Assembly (NCBI GenBank): GCA_902729315.2
Contig: LR746279.1
Coordinates: 2,446,501-2,510,500 of the forward strand
From: Spirodela intermedia
Lineage: Eukaryota > Streptophyta > Magnoliopsida > Alismatales > Araceae
Direction of reading: 5' to 3'
Length of the DNA: 64,000 bases
In this document: piece by piece, positions 37,035 through 47,360 of the stretch
How positions within the stretch are numbered: position 1 is the first letter of the stretch
How the letters are laid out: the number at the start of each line of letters is the position of its first letter
Notes under the pieces: model-generated
Seen by the model: the letters and a program-made list of their open reading frames with translations, nothing else
Databases searched by the model: none
Told to the model about the DNA's origin: nothing
Program-made: the position numbers and the translations under genes

Positions 37035-37867
37035 GAGCTCCCGTTTTCTTAGAGCTCACGTTTTCTTAGAGCTCAATCAAGGTCCGTCTAGGTTCCGCGT
37101 GGAAGTGGAGAAGTCTTTTTTTAAAATAACCCCCTACTTAATAAAGTTTAGGAGTTTTCGACGAAGTGCCGTGGCAGTGGTCAGTCAAAGATGGCTTGGT
37201 CCTCAAGCCTTTGGTCGTCATCTTCACTTCGTGACTCCCACGGATTTTGGAGAAACTCCCCCAGCTGACCACTGCCCGTTGACTGCCTCTTAACGGCCCA
37301 TATCATGCGTGTCCACGGGTCTGACTAAAGCAGTCACGATAACTGTTTGGTCCTGGTAACCCTCCATGAAGTGTCCGCCTGCCGCCTGGAAAATCAGGCG
37401 CACCATAATAATTATCATGATTTTTTATAAGTAGATTACATTTTAGAACAAAGGGCTCCCTTTTTATAATAATAATAATTATTATTATACTATTAATAGT
37501 GATAATAGTTGATTGTGGGGAATAAAGGATTTTATTTAGACAATAATGTTATTTGCCCTCTAGTTTCAGATTCTGTAGTATATTCTATTTTTAATGTGTC
37601 TAGACTTTCTTATTTTTTCGTAGTACATTTCAGGAAAAGTAAGTAAATAGACAATAATATTCCTGATTAATTAAAAAAATACAATAACAATCGGGGCAGG
37701 AGGTCTTTGATTGAAGATCCTTAGAAGTCAACGCTCAGTTCCATTTTAAAATATCAATCCATCTCTGAATGGCGGACAGCTCGTGGAGATCGAAACACCC
37801 AAAGGAGGGGAGAACTACTAATACATGGCGAAAGAGAGGGAGGGAGAGATAGATGGGTAAATTGATA

Positions 37868-37969
37868 GAAAGAGAGAGAGAGAGAGAGAGAGAGATAGAT
37901 CAATAGATAGAGAGAGACTGCTAGATATAAGATAGAGAGAGAGAGAGAGAGGGAGAGACAGAGAGAGAG

Positions 37970-38013
<44 letters not shown>

Positions 38014-38014
38014 C
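37868..38014. repeat. (GA)n and (GATA)n microsatellite
   Basis: GA runs from about 37868 are followed by about eleven GATA tetranucleotides at 37971-38014, just downstream (minus strand) of locus B1. Confidence 0.95.
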
Positions 38015-38065
38015 TGAAACTCTGTCCGCGATTCCTCCCCGGACTCGAGCACCTCTGGCGACCAC

Positions 38066-38462
38066 CTAAGAGAAGCTCACCTGGTGTGACCTGGAGAAGT
38101 GCCTGGCGACGGCCGCCATGGCCGCCAGGGGCCCGCCGAACGAACCCGATCGGCGGCGAGTTGCACCGACGAGGTGGGCGGCGCCCTCCCCCGCCGCGAA
38201 CGATGCCGAGCGGCGGTTTGCACCTGCGAAACCCACAGCGCCGCCCACCATGGCGGCGCCCTCCGCCGCAGCGAACGAGGCCGCACGGCGGGGAGTTGCA
38301 CCGGCAAGGTGGGCGGCGCCTCCCACCACAGTGGCCGCACGGTGGCCCCCTCCGCCGTGGTGGGCCGCGCACGCCAGCTACGGCTTCAAGAACCGCCTAA
38401 ACCAGCTCCCCCCGTCCTTACCAATCTTCCCCTCTCTGAGCTCCTCTCCTTTCTAAAAAATG
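38066..38462 (-). pseudogene. Decayed relative of the small protein, locus B1
   Basis: The minus strand aligns with A1/A2. It keeps the WFRRFLKP segment and the tail VARHFSRSHQVSFS before a stop at 38066-38068. The position of the start codon reads ATTG instead of ATG, and a TAG follows FLKP. Between the two conserved ends lies a GC-rich insert of three to four units of about 66 bp. In one frame each unit gives a peptide like GAAHLAGATPRRAASFAA. A TATATAAG box lies upstream at 38608-38617. I read this as a pseudogene or a rearranged paralogue; a reading in another frame cannot be excluded. Confidence 0.45.
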
Positions 38463-38607
38463 AAAACAGCGACCACCCGAGAGGGAGGGAGGAGGAGGAT
38501 CGGCCGGCGAGACAACGGTGGGAGGAAGAAAAAAATCGATGGGGGCGAGTCCACTCGGTGGGAGAAGGATTGATAGGTGAGTCAGAAGGACGAGTCGGCA
38601 GCGTGGC

Positions 38608-38617
38608 TTATATAAGC
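38608..38617 (-). promoter_or_regulatory. TATA box of locus B1
   Basis: CTTATATAAG, palindromic, placed like the TATA boxes of the other three loci; the minus-strand copy precedes locus B1. Confidence 0.5.
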
Positions 38618-39365
38618 TCTCTGTTGGGCCGAGTCGGCGGTGCACTTACCCAATTCTGTTGACACTCTGTGACATCTTCTGTAAGAGTCAACAGCTTGAC
38701 TTTTTATTTTTTTAATATTTATTGGAATATAAGTAATCCCAATATAAACCCACAGTGGTCCTCTAATGGGTGTATAATAAATCAATAAATTTTAATTTAT
38801 AGTATTTTGAAATTAAAAAACCCTCCAGAACCTTCCAAATTATTACGTCAAAATGATCATCTTTATGTATTTCTCATACAGTAATATATCAAAAGACATA
38901 TTTCTGATGGAGAAAATATAAAAATATGTATAGAAATATATTCATTTTTATAGGAAATATTTATTTTCCCTTTAATAAATATATATTCTGACTGGCCACT
39001 TATTCAAGAACATCTACTCGTGATCTTATCTGTATATAAATTCATATATAAACTACCAAATTGCCAAGTTTCTGCATTTTTTAGGTTCTAATAAATATAA
39101 ATAGACTCAAATAAATGTTATAACGGGTCATAGGGCCTGGTGGAGCTGGAATAGGAAAGATCGACGGCCCTGAATGATGAAGTTCTCAAGAAAAGCATGA
39201 TCGGACGGTTGCCAGAGCGTCCGTGGATCATTACTGAACTGCAAAAGAAATCAGCCCCAGTCATACACGATTTTACATTGTCAAGCTTACATAGTTCCCC
39301 CTGAGAGCCAATGGAAGAAGAGAGAGAGGAGAGAGAGAGAGAGAGAGAGAGAGTGTGCCGCCCCA

Positions 39366-39551
39366 CTATCCGAACGTTATCTTGTGCACTTTGGAGAAGT
39401 GCTTGCCAGCGGCGACTATGGCCGCCTCGGGGGCGGCGGGTGAGGGGCTACCTTCGCCGCCGCTCGGCCGTCTGGCTGCCGCGGCCCACGCTCTCCAGTG
39501 CTTCAGTAGCCACCAATACCATCTCCCTTCATTTTCCTTCTCCTTCCCCAT
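39366..39551 (-). CDS. Unrecognised 61-aa small protein, locus A2
   Basis: Paralogue of A1 on the minus strand, from ATG 39551-39549 to TAG 39368-39366. It starts MGKEKENEGRW, keeps WYWWLLKHWRAW, an Ala/Arg/Pro linker and VAAGKHFSKVHKITFG. Relative to A1 it lacks four residues in the linker, and the indel is in frame. An in-frame ATG at 39662-39660 would extend it to 98 aa, but A1 lacks that ATG, so the shorter conserved start is preferred. A TATATAAA box lies upstream at 39808-39815, and the intervening leader is CT-rich. Function unknown; no similarity to a family I can name. Confidence 0.52.
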   Translation of the reverse strand: MGKEKENEGRWYWWLLKHWRAWAAAARRPSGGEGSPSPAAPEAAIVAAGKHFSKVHKITFG

Positions 39552-39807
39552 CTCGTCCTCCGATCTTAGCCAAACTAAAAGAGGAATTACCAGATCACCG
39601 CAAGAGGACATAAGAGCTCCGGTCGCCGGAGATGGCCGGAGGGCTTCGAGTTCGAACGTCATGGAGAAGGATCGGGCGGCGGCGATGCGACGGATCGGGT
39701 TGTCGGAGGAAGAAGAAGATGAAGAGGAAGAGGATGAAGAAGAAGAATCGGTGGAGTCTTTGCTGGAGGATCAGTGCGACGAGTTCGTAGCCTCGGTGGG
39801 CTGTGAA

Positions 39808-39815
39808 TTTATATA
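39808..39815 (-). promoter_or_regulatory. TATA box of locus A2
   Basis: TATATAAA on the minus strand followed by ttcacagccc, matching the arrangement at A1. Confidence 0.6.
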
Positions 39816-40809
39816 GGTCCCGTTTCTTGGCGCTTAGTCATGGTCGGTCGAGGTTCCGCTTGGAAGTGGAGAAGCTTTTTTTAAAATAACCCCCTACTTA
39901 ATTAAAGTTTCAGTAAGAATTTCCGACGAAGTGACGTGGCAGTGGTCAGTCAAAGATGGCTTGGCACTCAAGCCTTTGGTCGCTATCTTCACTTCCTAGC
40001 TCCCACGGGTTTCGAAGAAACTTCCAGCTGACTACTAACCGTTGGCCGCCTCTTACGGCCCATATCATACGTGTCCGCGCGTTGACTACATCAGTCACTA
40101 ACTGTTTGGTCCGAGTCAATCATCCATGAAGTGTCCGCTCTTACGGCCTCTTACGGCCCATATCACATATGTTGGAGTAGACTCATGTTGATTCTATTGA
40201 AGTAAACGTATGATCATTCTTCAGGCACTGGACTCACCCTATTTATACCACAAAAGTAATGAAATCTCAAAAGTCAACTCACACAGCACAAAAGATATCT
40301 TTTTTATAATACGAATAATCATACTAATACTAATAATAGTGATAACAGTAGATTATGGGAAATAAATATTTTATTTAGACTAATATTAATTTTACTTGAA
40401 ATTTGAGTGTTTAGAATGTGTTTAGGACCTTTCTTTATTATTTGGATAAAATGTGTTTAGAATTTCTTATTTTCGTGGTAAATTTCAGGAAACGTAAATG
40501 GACAATAATATTCCAGATTAATTAAAAAAATAAAACAGTTCTTGAGGTTCATCAATCGTGGCAGGAGATCTTTGATCGTAGATCGATAGAAGTCAACACT
40601 CAGATCCTTTCTGAAATATCTATTTTTGAATGGTGGACAACCCACGGAGATGGAAACCCCTCAATGCGGGGAGAACAACTGATGCATGGAGAAAGAGGGG
40701 GACAGAGGGGGAGAGAGAGAGAGAGAGAGAGAGATGTATAGAGAGAGATAGAGATAGATGGAGAGAGAGAGGGAGGTGGGCGAGCACCTTTGACGACCAC
40801 CTAAGCGAA

Positions 40810-41211
40810 GCTCACCTGGTGTGCCCTGGAGAAGTGCCCGGCGGCGGCCGCCATGGCCGCCACCACGGGTTCGGCCAGCGAACCCAATCGGCGGCGAGTT
40901 GCACCGGCGAGGTGGGCGGCGCCCTACTCCGCTGCGAACGAGGCCAAGCGCCGATTTGCACTGGCGAAACCCTCATCACCGCCCACCACGGCGGAGAACG
41001 AGGGCGAGCGGGGGGGAGTTGCACCGGTGAAGTGGTCATCACCACCCACCATGGCGCCTAACGATGCCATGCGGCGGGGAGCTGCACCGGCGAGATGGGC
41101 GGCGGTGCCCGCCACGGTGGCCGGCCGGCGGCTCCCTCCATCGTGGTGAGCGGCGTCGCCAGCTACGGCTTCAAGAGCCGCCTGAACCAGCCCCCCCCCG
41201 TCCTTCTCCAT
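40810..41211 (-). pseudogene. Decayed relative of the small protein, locus B2
   Basis: Minus-strand counterpart of B1. An ATG at 41211-41209 starts MEKDGGG, but a run of nine G shifts the frame away from WFRRLLKP. The resulting 95-codon ORF ends at 40926-40924 inside the GC-rich repeat insert, before the conserved tail. That tail (GHFSRAHQVSFA then TAG) is found in the other frame near 40810-40850. An upstream ATG at about 41267 reads into WFRRLLKP and then stops. TATA sequence lies at 41379-41388. Best read as disabled. Confidence 0.4.
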
Positions 41212-41378
41212 CTTCCCCTCTCTGAGCTCTTCTCCTTTCTAAAAGAGGAAAAACTCTGACCACCGGACATCGCCCCACGGCGACTTCGCCGGAGATAGAG
41301 AGAGGAGGATCAGCCGGCGAGTTAACTCGGCTGGGAGACGGATCGATTGGCGAGTCAGAAGGACGATTCGGCAGTATG

Positions 41379-41388
41379 TTTATATAAG
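41379..41388 (-). promoter_or_regulatory. TATA box of locus B2
   Basis: TATATAAAC on the minus strand, in the same place relative to B2 as the box of B1. Confidence 0.5.
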
Positions 41389-42039
41389 CCCTCTGTTGGG
41401 CCCAGTCGGCGGTGCACTTAATTCTGTTGACACTCTGTGACATTTTCTGTAAGAGTCAACAAGTTGACTTTTATTTTTTAATATTTACTGGAATACAAAT
41501 AATCCTGAAATGCTCAATTAAAATTAATTTATAATATTTTGAAAAAGAACCTCCATCTGTGGGTCCCACTCAAATGACCTCTCCGCATCCCAAGTTTCAT
41601 GGCCACGCGAAGGCCTCTCAAATCCCATCCTTCCGGAACCTTCCAAAATTATTGCGCCACATTTTATGCAACACAGTAATATATAAAAATTACTGCTTTA
41701 ATTTTATTTATATTTAAATCCTTATTCTGCGAAATTATGTGCACAAAGATGAGACTAGTTTCAAAGGGTTGTATATCACATTTACCACAAGCATCATGAC
41801 AGTGGACCTGGATTATTAATATAAACCCAGATATTAGGATTTCTTTAACTTATGTACCTTTGAACGCATCCTGGTACGCGTATATTTTGTCTTTTTGCCC
41901 TTAAGAAGGGTATGAATAAGTTTTAATATTCCTATGGACATTACCGTGTCCAGAAAGCTGTGGCATGAGGGGTGAAAACGAAGGTAAATATTTTTTAGGG
42001 ACCGTCCTGTTGTTTAACTAACCAGGGTTAATTCTGGGC

Positions 42040-43394
42040 GGCGAGAGTTAAAGAAGGGCTGCGGAGACTTGAGGGGGCCTCTGAAGGAGACTGAGTGAAG
42101 GTTTTGGGGAAGCTGTGGGCTCCGAAGGATTCTCGATCGGGCGTAGGGGGGGAGGAGAGGGAGGATCCTCCTCCTACGAGCTCCGTTGGAATCGCTCCCC
42201 TAACAGATTTCCTCGGTGAGTAGATCGTGACGGATCTGCCATTCTTATCCGTACATCCTTGGATGAGGATGCAGTACTCGTCTGAATCCGAGTCTGAGAT
42301 TGAATGTGACTTCTGAACTAGAGTTTCGATCCTGTTTTTTTTTCCTTTTGGTCGAGATCTGCTTCGTGGTATTTAGCTAGTATTACAGATCTTGGCCTAT
42401 TCTGGTCAGCAGTTTCAGATCTGTGATATCTATGCAGCTTGGGGGCTCCTCGTAGATAGCATTCCTCGCGTGGGTTTTTGCCGTAGAAGTTGATGCTCAG
42501 TTTCTGTTCTCATTCATTGATTATTCAAGAAATGTCATTGCTTGTAGGATTGCACGTGCATAGGAGTATGTTTATTGAGGGATATTTATCTTCTAGTTGC
42601 ATCCATGCATTTACCCTCTCCATTGCTAACACCTCATCTTTAGAGGAAATCTCTCCTGGAAGGCAAGATCCCTGTCACTTGCTGCTATTAAGCTAGCATA
42701 ATTTAGACATCTTTTTTCTATGGTCAAATAAAGTAAATTCTTGTTTATCTAAAAGCTACTCATTTCTAGCGGCCACTTTCCACTGCAGCGTGTTATTGTT
42801 CGATGTTTACCTATTTTAACGTGGACCAGTCTACACCATTGCTCGCTTGATCCTTATAATTCTTTAACACGATCTAGAGTGTTACACTTAGAAGCGGATG
42901 GTGGATCTACAATCCGTGATTTATTTTTAACTTTTATACATATCGAACAAAAAACTGCTGCTGTTCTTAAACTGGATGATTAGTCAGTCTGATTCCTAAC
43001 GGGAGCACCTGTTCTCTTTATGATAAATGGTGGGCCCATTTATTTCCGGATTACGGCTGTCTTTCACGACTGAACCCATGAAAAGAGAAAAAAAAACTGG
43101 AACCAGAAGGCTTCTCAGTTAAACATCCCGTCCTTTTTTAAGCCACTGCTGCTTGGTGTTCATCTGCATCAGCTGCATGTCTATGCAGCTAAACATTTGC
43201 GTTGTTTTTCTTCAAAGTTATCTTCTTTAGCATCCAAACTGTTTGCTCTTTTATGTTTTCTTTATAGAAGTCTGATCTTTAATGCATACATTTAGGGAAA
43301 TGCTTAGAATCTGCAAAGATAGCCATACTTCTCTTTGTTGGCTTGGCAAGTGGAACCAGAGTTGATCCTAATCAGGTTTTCTACCCTTTTGCAG
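42040..43394 (+). other. Probable leader exon and 5' UTR intron of the PI4K gamma gene
   Basis: A GC-rich block at about 42040-42215 ends in ctcg followed by gtgagt at 42216, a good donor. A matching acceptor cttttgcag ends at 43394. The intervening 1.2 kb is T-rich intron-like DNA without a gene. The transcription start is not determined. Confidence 0.5.
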
Positions 43395-43454
43395 GCAATC
43401 AGCTTATTTCGCCATCCGGTATGATGATTTCTCCATTGTAGAGAACTTTCTTGG

Positions 43455-43520
43455 ATGCCCTTGAATCTCTCTCTCCCATGCTGCTCCAGGAGTTACCAAA
43501 GCTATAGACTCACTTCATGA
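43455..43520 (+). CDS. Upstream ORF, 21 codons, in the PI4K gamma leader
   Basis: An ATG in the leader encodes a 21-aa peptide starting MPLNLSLPCC and ending at TGA 43518-43520. Its stop overlaps the next uORF start (ATGA). Another very short uORF lies just upstream near 43421. A translation-attenuating role is inference. Confidence 0.4.
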   Translation: MPLNLSLPCCSRSYQSYRLTS

Positions 43521-43612
43521 TTGTGCGGGCAACAAATCTGCCTCCCCCCATCATCCGATCAACCTCTGTGTTCAGCTCGGACAGGAGGGAGAAGACAAAG
43601 AGGAAGAAATAG
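43517..43612 (+). CDS. Upstream ORF, 31 codons, in the PI4K gamma leader
   Basis: Begins at the ATG that overlaps the previous uORF stop and ends at TAG, 30 bp before the first main-frame ATG. The peptide is basic at its C terminus (REKTKRKK). Confidence 0.4.
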   Translation: MIVRATNLPPPIIRSTSVFSSDRREKTKRKK

Positions 43613-43642
43613 TCCTCCCCTGTTTCTCCAGCACTCTATCCT

Positions 43643-45619
43643 TTGCACAGCATGTCTCCTAACTTGGAAAGTCCTATTCAGACGCAAATGGCTGTGGCAG
43701 TTCATGATTATACTCTCAGCAGTGAGTACCATAGCAACAGAAGTGAAGGCAAGCCCGTAGGGAGGAGGAGGCATGTGTTTGCCCAAGCTGACACTGCATG
43801 TGTTCTGGGCATAGGATTGGACCAAGAAGACAATGTCCACACTGTTAAAAGGAGACTGCAGCTGGCCCTTAATCTGCCGACTGGGGAGAACTCGTTTGCC
43901 ATGGGTGACCTCAGTGCCATCTTCAGTGATCCTTTCCCCCTCCTCGGACCGAAATTCATCCACAGGAGCTTTTCCACACCATGCCTCTTCCCAACTGGAA
44001 GGGATCTTCAGCAGAGGGATCAGAGCGGCACCATTGAGATCATTTGCTGCTCGAGCGACTACACTTGTATCAAACAGCTGGTGGGTGATGTTGCTAAGGC
44101 TATTAAGAGTGGAGTGGAACCCACCAAGGTGCACCATGGGCTTGGCGGTGCTTACTATTTCAGGAACAGCAGTGGCGACAATGTTGCCATAGTCAAGCCA
44201 GCAGATGAGGAGCCATTTGCGCCCAACAATCCCAAGGGTTTTGTGGGGAAGTCCATGGGCCAGCCAGGGCTGAAGCGGTCAGTGCGTGTGGGGGAGACAG
44301 GATTCAGGGAAGTGGCTGCATATCTTCTGGACTATGATCACTTTGCTAGCGTCCCCCCAACAGCTCTTGTCAGGATCACCCACTCTGTCTTCAACATCAA
44401 CGATCATGACAGCAGTATGATCCAGGAGAGGAAGCAGCAGGGTATCTGTAAAATTGCCTCATTCCAGCAGTTCATCCCTCATGACTTCGATGCCAGTGAC
44501 TATGGTGCCTCCAGCTTCCCAGTGGCAGCTGTTCACCGGGTCGGGATTCTTGACATCAGGATCTTCAACACAGATCGGCATGGTGGGAATCTCCTTGTTA
44601 GGAAGCTTCACGGTGGTGGTGTTGGCAGGTTTGGCAGCACAGTGGAGCTGATCCCCATTGATCACGGCCTCTGCCTGCCTGAAAACTTAGAAGACCCCTA
44701 CTTTGAGTGGATCCACTGGCCTCAGGCTTCAATCCCCTTCTCTGACGAGGAGCTCGAGTACATTGCCAAGCTGGACCCTGCAAAGGATGCCGAGCTGCTT
44801 CGGGCAGAGCTGCCGATGATCCATGAGGCATGCCTCCGGGTGCTGGCCCTCTGCACAATCTTCCTCAAGGAGGCGGCAGCATTCGGTCTCTGCCTGTCTG
44901 AGATCGGGGAGATGATGAGCAGGGAGTTCAGGGGGATGGAGGAGGGCCCGAGCGAGCTTGAGGTTGTCTGCATGGAGGCAAGGAGATTGGTGGGGGAAGC
45001 CCAGGATTTCTCTCCTCGTCCTCTGATTGGAGTTCCTGATGAGGACCAGTTTCAGTTTGACGTTGACTGCGAGGATGGTGACTCCGTACTGGCAGTGACT
45101 GCACTGCCAGCCCCCCAACTCGGGTTCTGTGGGGGTAGTAGCTTCGGAAACCCACTCTGGAAGTTGGAGGAAACCGTGGAGGAGGAAGATGATGATGATG
45201 GTGACGGTGATGGTGATGGTGATGGTGATGGTGATGGTGATGGTGATGGTGATGGTGGTGATGAAGAAGATGGAGATGGTGGGGATGTCAGAGAAGACGC
45301 CACCGGCGGCTCCAAGATCCACTGTGTTGACCGGCTTCCATCAATCCACGGGCTGTCCATGTCATTGAAGGGTGTCGGCCTTGCCAACAGGAGCCAAATT
45401 TACAAGGCTGGGAGCAGCAGTGGCAGTGGACTTCGGGTGACCCACCGGAGTGCCGATGAGCAGCTGGCGGCAAGTGCCAGCTTTGTGAAGCTGGCAGACA
45501 TGGGTGGCGAGGATTGGGCGGCCTTCCTCACAAAGTTCCAGGAGCTGCTGCCGGGGGCCTTCCTTGGCCGCCGGTCAACGGCATCAAGGCACCGGCTTGG
45601 AACGTCTTGCCAATTTTAG
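43643..45619 (+). CDS. Phosphatidylinositol 4-kinase gamma (type II, plant)
   Basis: One coding exon of 658 codons. ATG at 43643 gives MHSMSPNLESP; the in-frame ATG at 43652 (MSPNLESP) is equally plausible as the family start. The N-terminal part has a single ubiquitin-like segment (VFAQADTACVLGIGLD) and the RSFSTPC/GRDLQQRDQSG linker. The kinase domain then shows GLGGAYYFRNSSG, the ATP-binding Lys in VAIVKPADEEP (about residue 185), catalytic NTDRHGGNLLV (about 311) and IPIDHGLCLP (about 340). This matches the plant PI4K gamma 1/5/6 group. These proteins resemble lipid kinases of the PI3/4-kinase fold; several family members phosphorylate proteins rather than lipids. The C-terminal third carries an Asp-Gly repeat (about residues 515-545) in a poorly conserved region. 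The exon is GC-rich and continuous, as usual for this subfamily. No disabling change seen. Confidence 0.95.
   Translation: MHSMSPNLESPIQTQMAVAVHDYTLSSEYHSNRSEGKPVGRRRHVFAQADTACVLGIGLDQEDNVHTVKRRLQLALNLPTGENSFAMGDLSAIFSDPFPLLGPKFIHRSFSTPCLFPTGRDLQQRDQSGTIEIICCSSDYTCIKQLVGDVAKAIKSGVEPTKVHHGLGGAYYFRNSSGDNVAIVKPADEEPFAPNNPKGFVGKSMGQPGLKRSVRVGETGFREVAAYLLDYDHFASVPPTALVRITHSVFNINDHDSSMIQERKQQGICKIASFQQFIPHDFDASDYGASSFPVAAVHRVGILDIRIFNTDRHGGNLLVRKLHGGGVGRFGSTVELIPIDHGLCLPENLEDPYFEWIHWPQASIPFSDEELEYIAKLDPAKDAELLRAELPMIHEACLRVLALCTIFLKEAAAFGLCLSEIGEMMSREFRGMEEGPSELEVVCMEARRLVGEAQDFSPRPLIGVPDEDQFQFDVDCEDGDSVLAVTALPAPQLGFCGGSSFGNPLWKLEETVEEEDDDDGDGDGDGDGDGDGDGDGDGGDEEDGDGGDVREDATGGSKIHCVDRLPSIHGLSMSLKGVGLANRSQIYKAGSSSGSGLRVTHRSADEQLAASASFVKLADMGGEDWAAFLTKFQELLPGAFLGRRSTASRHRLGTSCQF
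45186..45262 (+). repeat. (GATGGT)n hexanucleotide repeat inside the PI4K gamma exon
   Basis: About ten GATGGT or GACGGT units encode alternating Asp-Gly. A change in copy number preserves frame, so length can vary between alleles. Confidence 0.95.
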
Positions 45620-46017
45620 CAGGCAGTGGCGGCATCGGCTTGGTACCAAGCAAGATCACACTCAACCCCTCTGGCGCCTTGGGGTCGGCGGCCGGAGAAC
45701 CCTAATTATTGCTGGAGGAGGTGGTGGTCTCAACATGTAAATAGGTTAGTATGATCCTTCCTTGTTGCTTTCTTTGTTGGCCTTGGGTTTGGTAGACTGT
45801 TCTGGTGTTTTTCCAGGGAGAATAAGGCCGGAAAAAAAAATATAAAAAATAGGAGAGCGTTGTATATTTCTGTAGGGGATCTCTCTCATAGAGTTGATGT
45901 GTAAGTTAGATGATGCTATGCTGTGCTGTGGTGGATTTCTCTGCCCCCTTGTTTTTTTAGTCCCTTCATAAGCTGACTGACATGTATCTCTGTCTGGTTA
46001 CAACACCTAATGTGGAT

Positions 46018-46020
<3 letters not shown>
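45620..46020 (+). other. 3' flank of the PI4K gamma gene
   Basis: Probable 3' UTR, with aataag near 45821 as a weak polyadenylation-like signal. No gene seen. Confidence 0.5.
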
Positions 46021-46080
<60 letters not shown>

Positions 46081-46375
46081 GGTGTGAACAGGAATAAACT
46101 TTCAACGTTTACCACCATTATCGTCATCAACATTGAGATAGAGAGAGGAGAATTTAAGAACCCAAGGAATGGGCACTGAAGTTCAGTGTTATTAAGTCTA
46201 ACCTAAGACGAGAGGGAGAGATTGATGTGGGCAATAAGATTTTCAAGCTTTTCCATCATCATTGCCATCAGTATAGAGTGAGTGAGTGAGAGAGAGAGAG
46301 AGAGAGAGAGGAGGGGGGGAGGATTCAGGAACCCAATGAATGAGCACTTAAGTTCAATATTATTATGTCTAATCT

Positions 46376-46425
<50 letters not shown>
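46021..46425. repeat. Three (GA)n tracts in a duplicated spacer
   Basis: GA runs at 46021-46078, 46286-46310 and 46381-46423. The DNA between them repeats itself: phrases like aatttaagaacccaaggaat, gggcactgaagttcagtgtt and attaagtctaacctaagacg recur with changes near 46150-46210 and 46320-46380. Confidence 0.85.
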
Positions 46426-46429
<4 letters not shown>

Positions 46430-46769
46430 CTTCCAATCTTTACCATCAACATTGTGACGTAGCACATTCAAAGTTCAGCAGTAGTAAACCATAAGAGCCT
46501 TGGAAGGAAGCATGAATACTCCCCAAGCACGAGACAACAAATATCTTATATGGCATCTACTAAAATGTCATATTTGTGTTAGATATTTATCGAGTTGGTT
46601 TTCCGTCTTTAATTATATTTTGAATTTGTTCTAAAATGATATTTTAAAGTGTTATATTCAAAAATAACATTTTAAAGAATAATTTCAAATCATTTAAATT
46701 TGCTCTAAATGTCATTAAAGTTGATCCATCTTTACAAAAACCACACAAGTAAATAGAAACTCCGCTCAT

Positions 46770-47360
46770 TCCATCTCTTTGCATGTGGATTCGAACACTC
46801 TCTTGTGAATTCAAAGAAATATTAATCTTTGTGGAATCAAAAGTCAAAGTTTCTAATTTTATATGTTCAACATCTGATTTCTTACTTATTTCATCTCACT
46901 CTACTTGTGAATTCAAATGTTCTCTTGTGAATTCAAAGACATATCAATCTTTGTGGAATGAAAATTCGTAGTTTCTAATTTTATATATTCAAGATCTAAT
47001 TTCTCACATATTTGATACCTCTCTGCTTGTGGATTCAAATAAATATTAATGAATTCTATAGATTCAAGATCTAATTTCGTGTTTATTCCATCTCTCTTTG
47101 CTTGTGGATTCAAAGAAATATTAATTAATTCTATATATTCAACATCTAAATCCTTGCTTTTTCCCTCTCTCTTTGCTTGTGAGCTTTAGTGATCTCTTGT
47201 GGATTCAAAGAAATATTAATTAATATTATATATTCGAGAGCTAATTTCTTGCTTATTCCATCCCGCTCTAATATTGAATTCAAATGGTCTCTCGTGGGTT
47301 CAAAGAAATATTAATCTGTGGATTCAAAAGTGAAAGTTTCTAATCATATAGATTAAATAT
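46770..47360. repeat. AT-rich tandem repeat array
   Basis: Variants of cttgtggattcaaagaaata, followed by ttaat and a segment like tatattcaagatctaatttc then ttgcttattccatctctctt, recur about six times with deletions. Repeats start near 46800, 46925, 47027, 47101, 47197 and 47293. No coding function. Confidence 0.8.

Larger units (their letters stand above)
36300..38900. repeat. Segmental tandem duplication, unit 1 (loci A1 and B1)
   Basis: This block matches 38.95-41.7 kb over its whole length, in the same order and orientation. Shared landmarks are aggaaatatttattttccct, cacgattttacattgtcaag followed by cttacatagttccccctga, a GA tract, locus A, the phrase cgtggcagtggtcagtcaaa followed by gatggcttgg, then locus B, and ctgttgacactctgtgacat near the right end. 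Unit length is about 2.7 kb. Edges are approximate. Confidence 0.85.
38950..41700. repeat. Segmental tandem duplication, unit 2 (loci A2 and B2)
   Basis: Second copy of the 2.7-kb unit described at 36.3-38.9 kb, carrying A2 and B2. It has an extra insert near 39.12-39.24 kb and other small indels relative to unit 1. Edges are approximate. Confidence 0.85.

Noticed and set aside
38099-38662. 187-codon plus-strand ORF in the GC-rich B1 locus
   Set aside because: GC-rich DNA leaves several frames open. The plus frame is not preserved in B2, whereas the minus-strand ends are shared by all four loci.
39552-39662. N-terminal extension of A2 from the ATG at 39662
   Set aside because: The corresponding position in A1 is TTG, so the extension is not conserved; kept only as an alternative.
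44729-45322. 197-codon minus-strand ORF
   Set aside because: Antisense shadow of the PI4K gamma exon; the plus strand has complete catalytic motifs.
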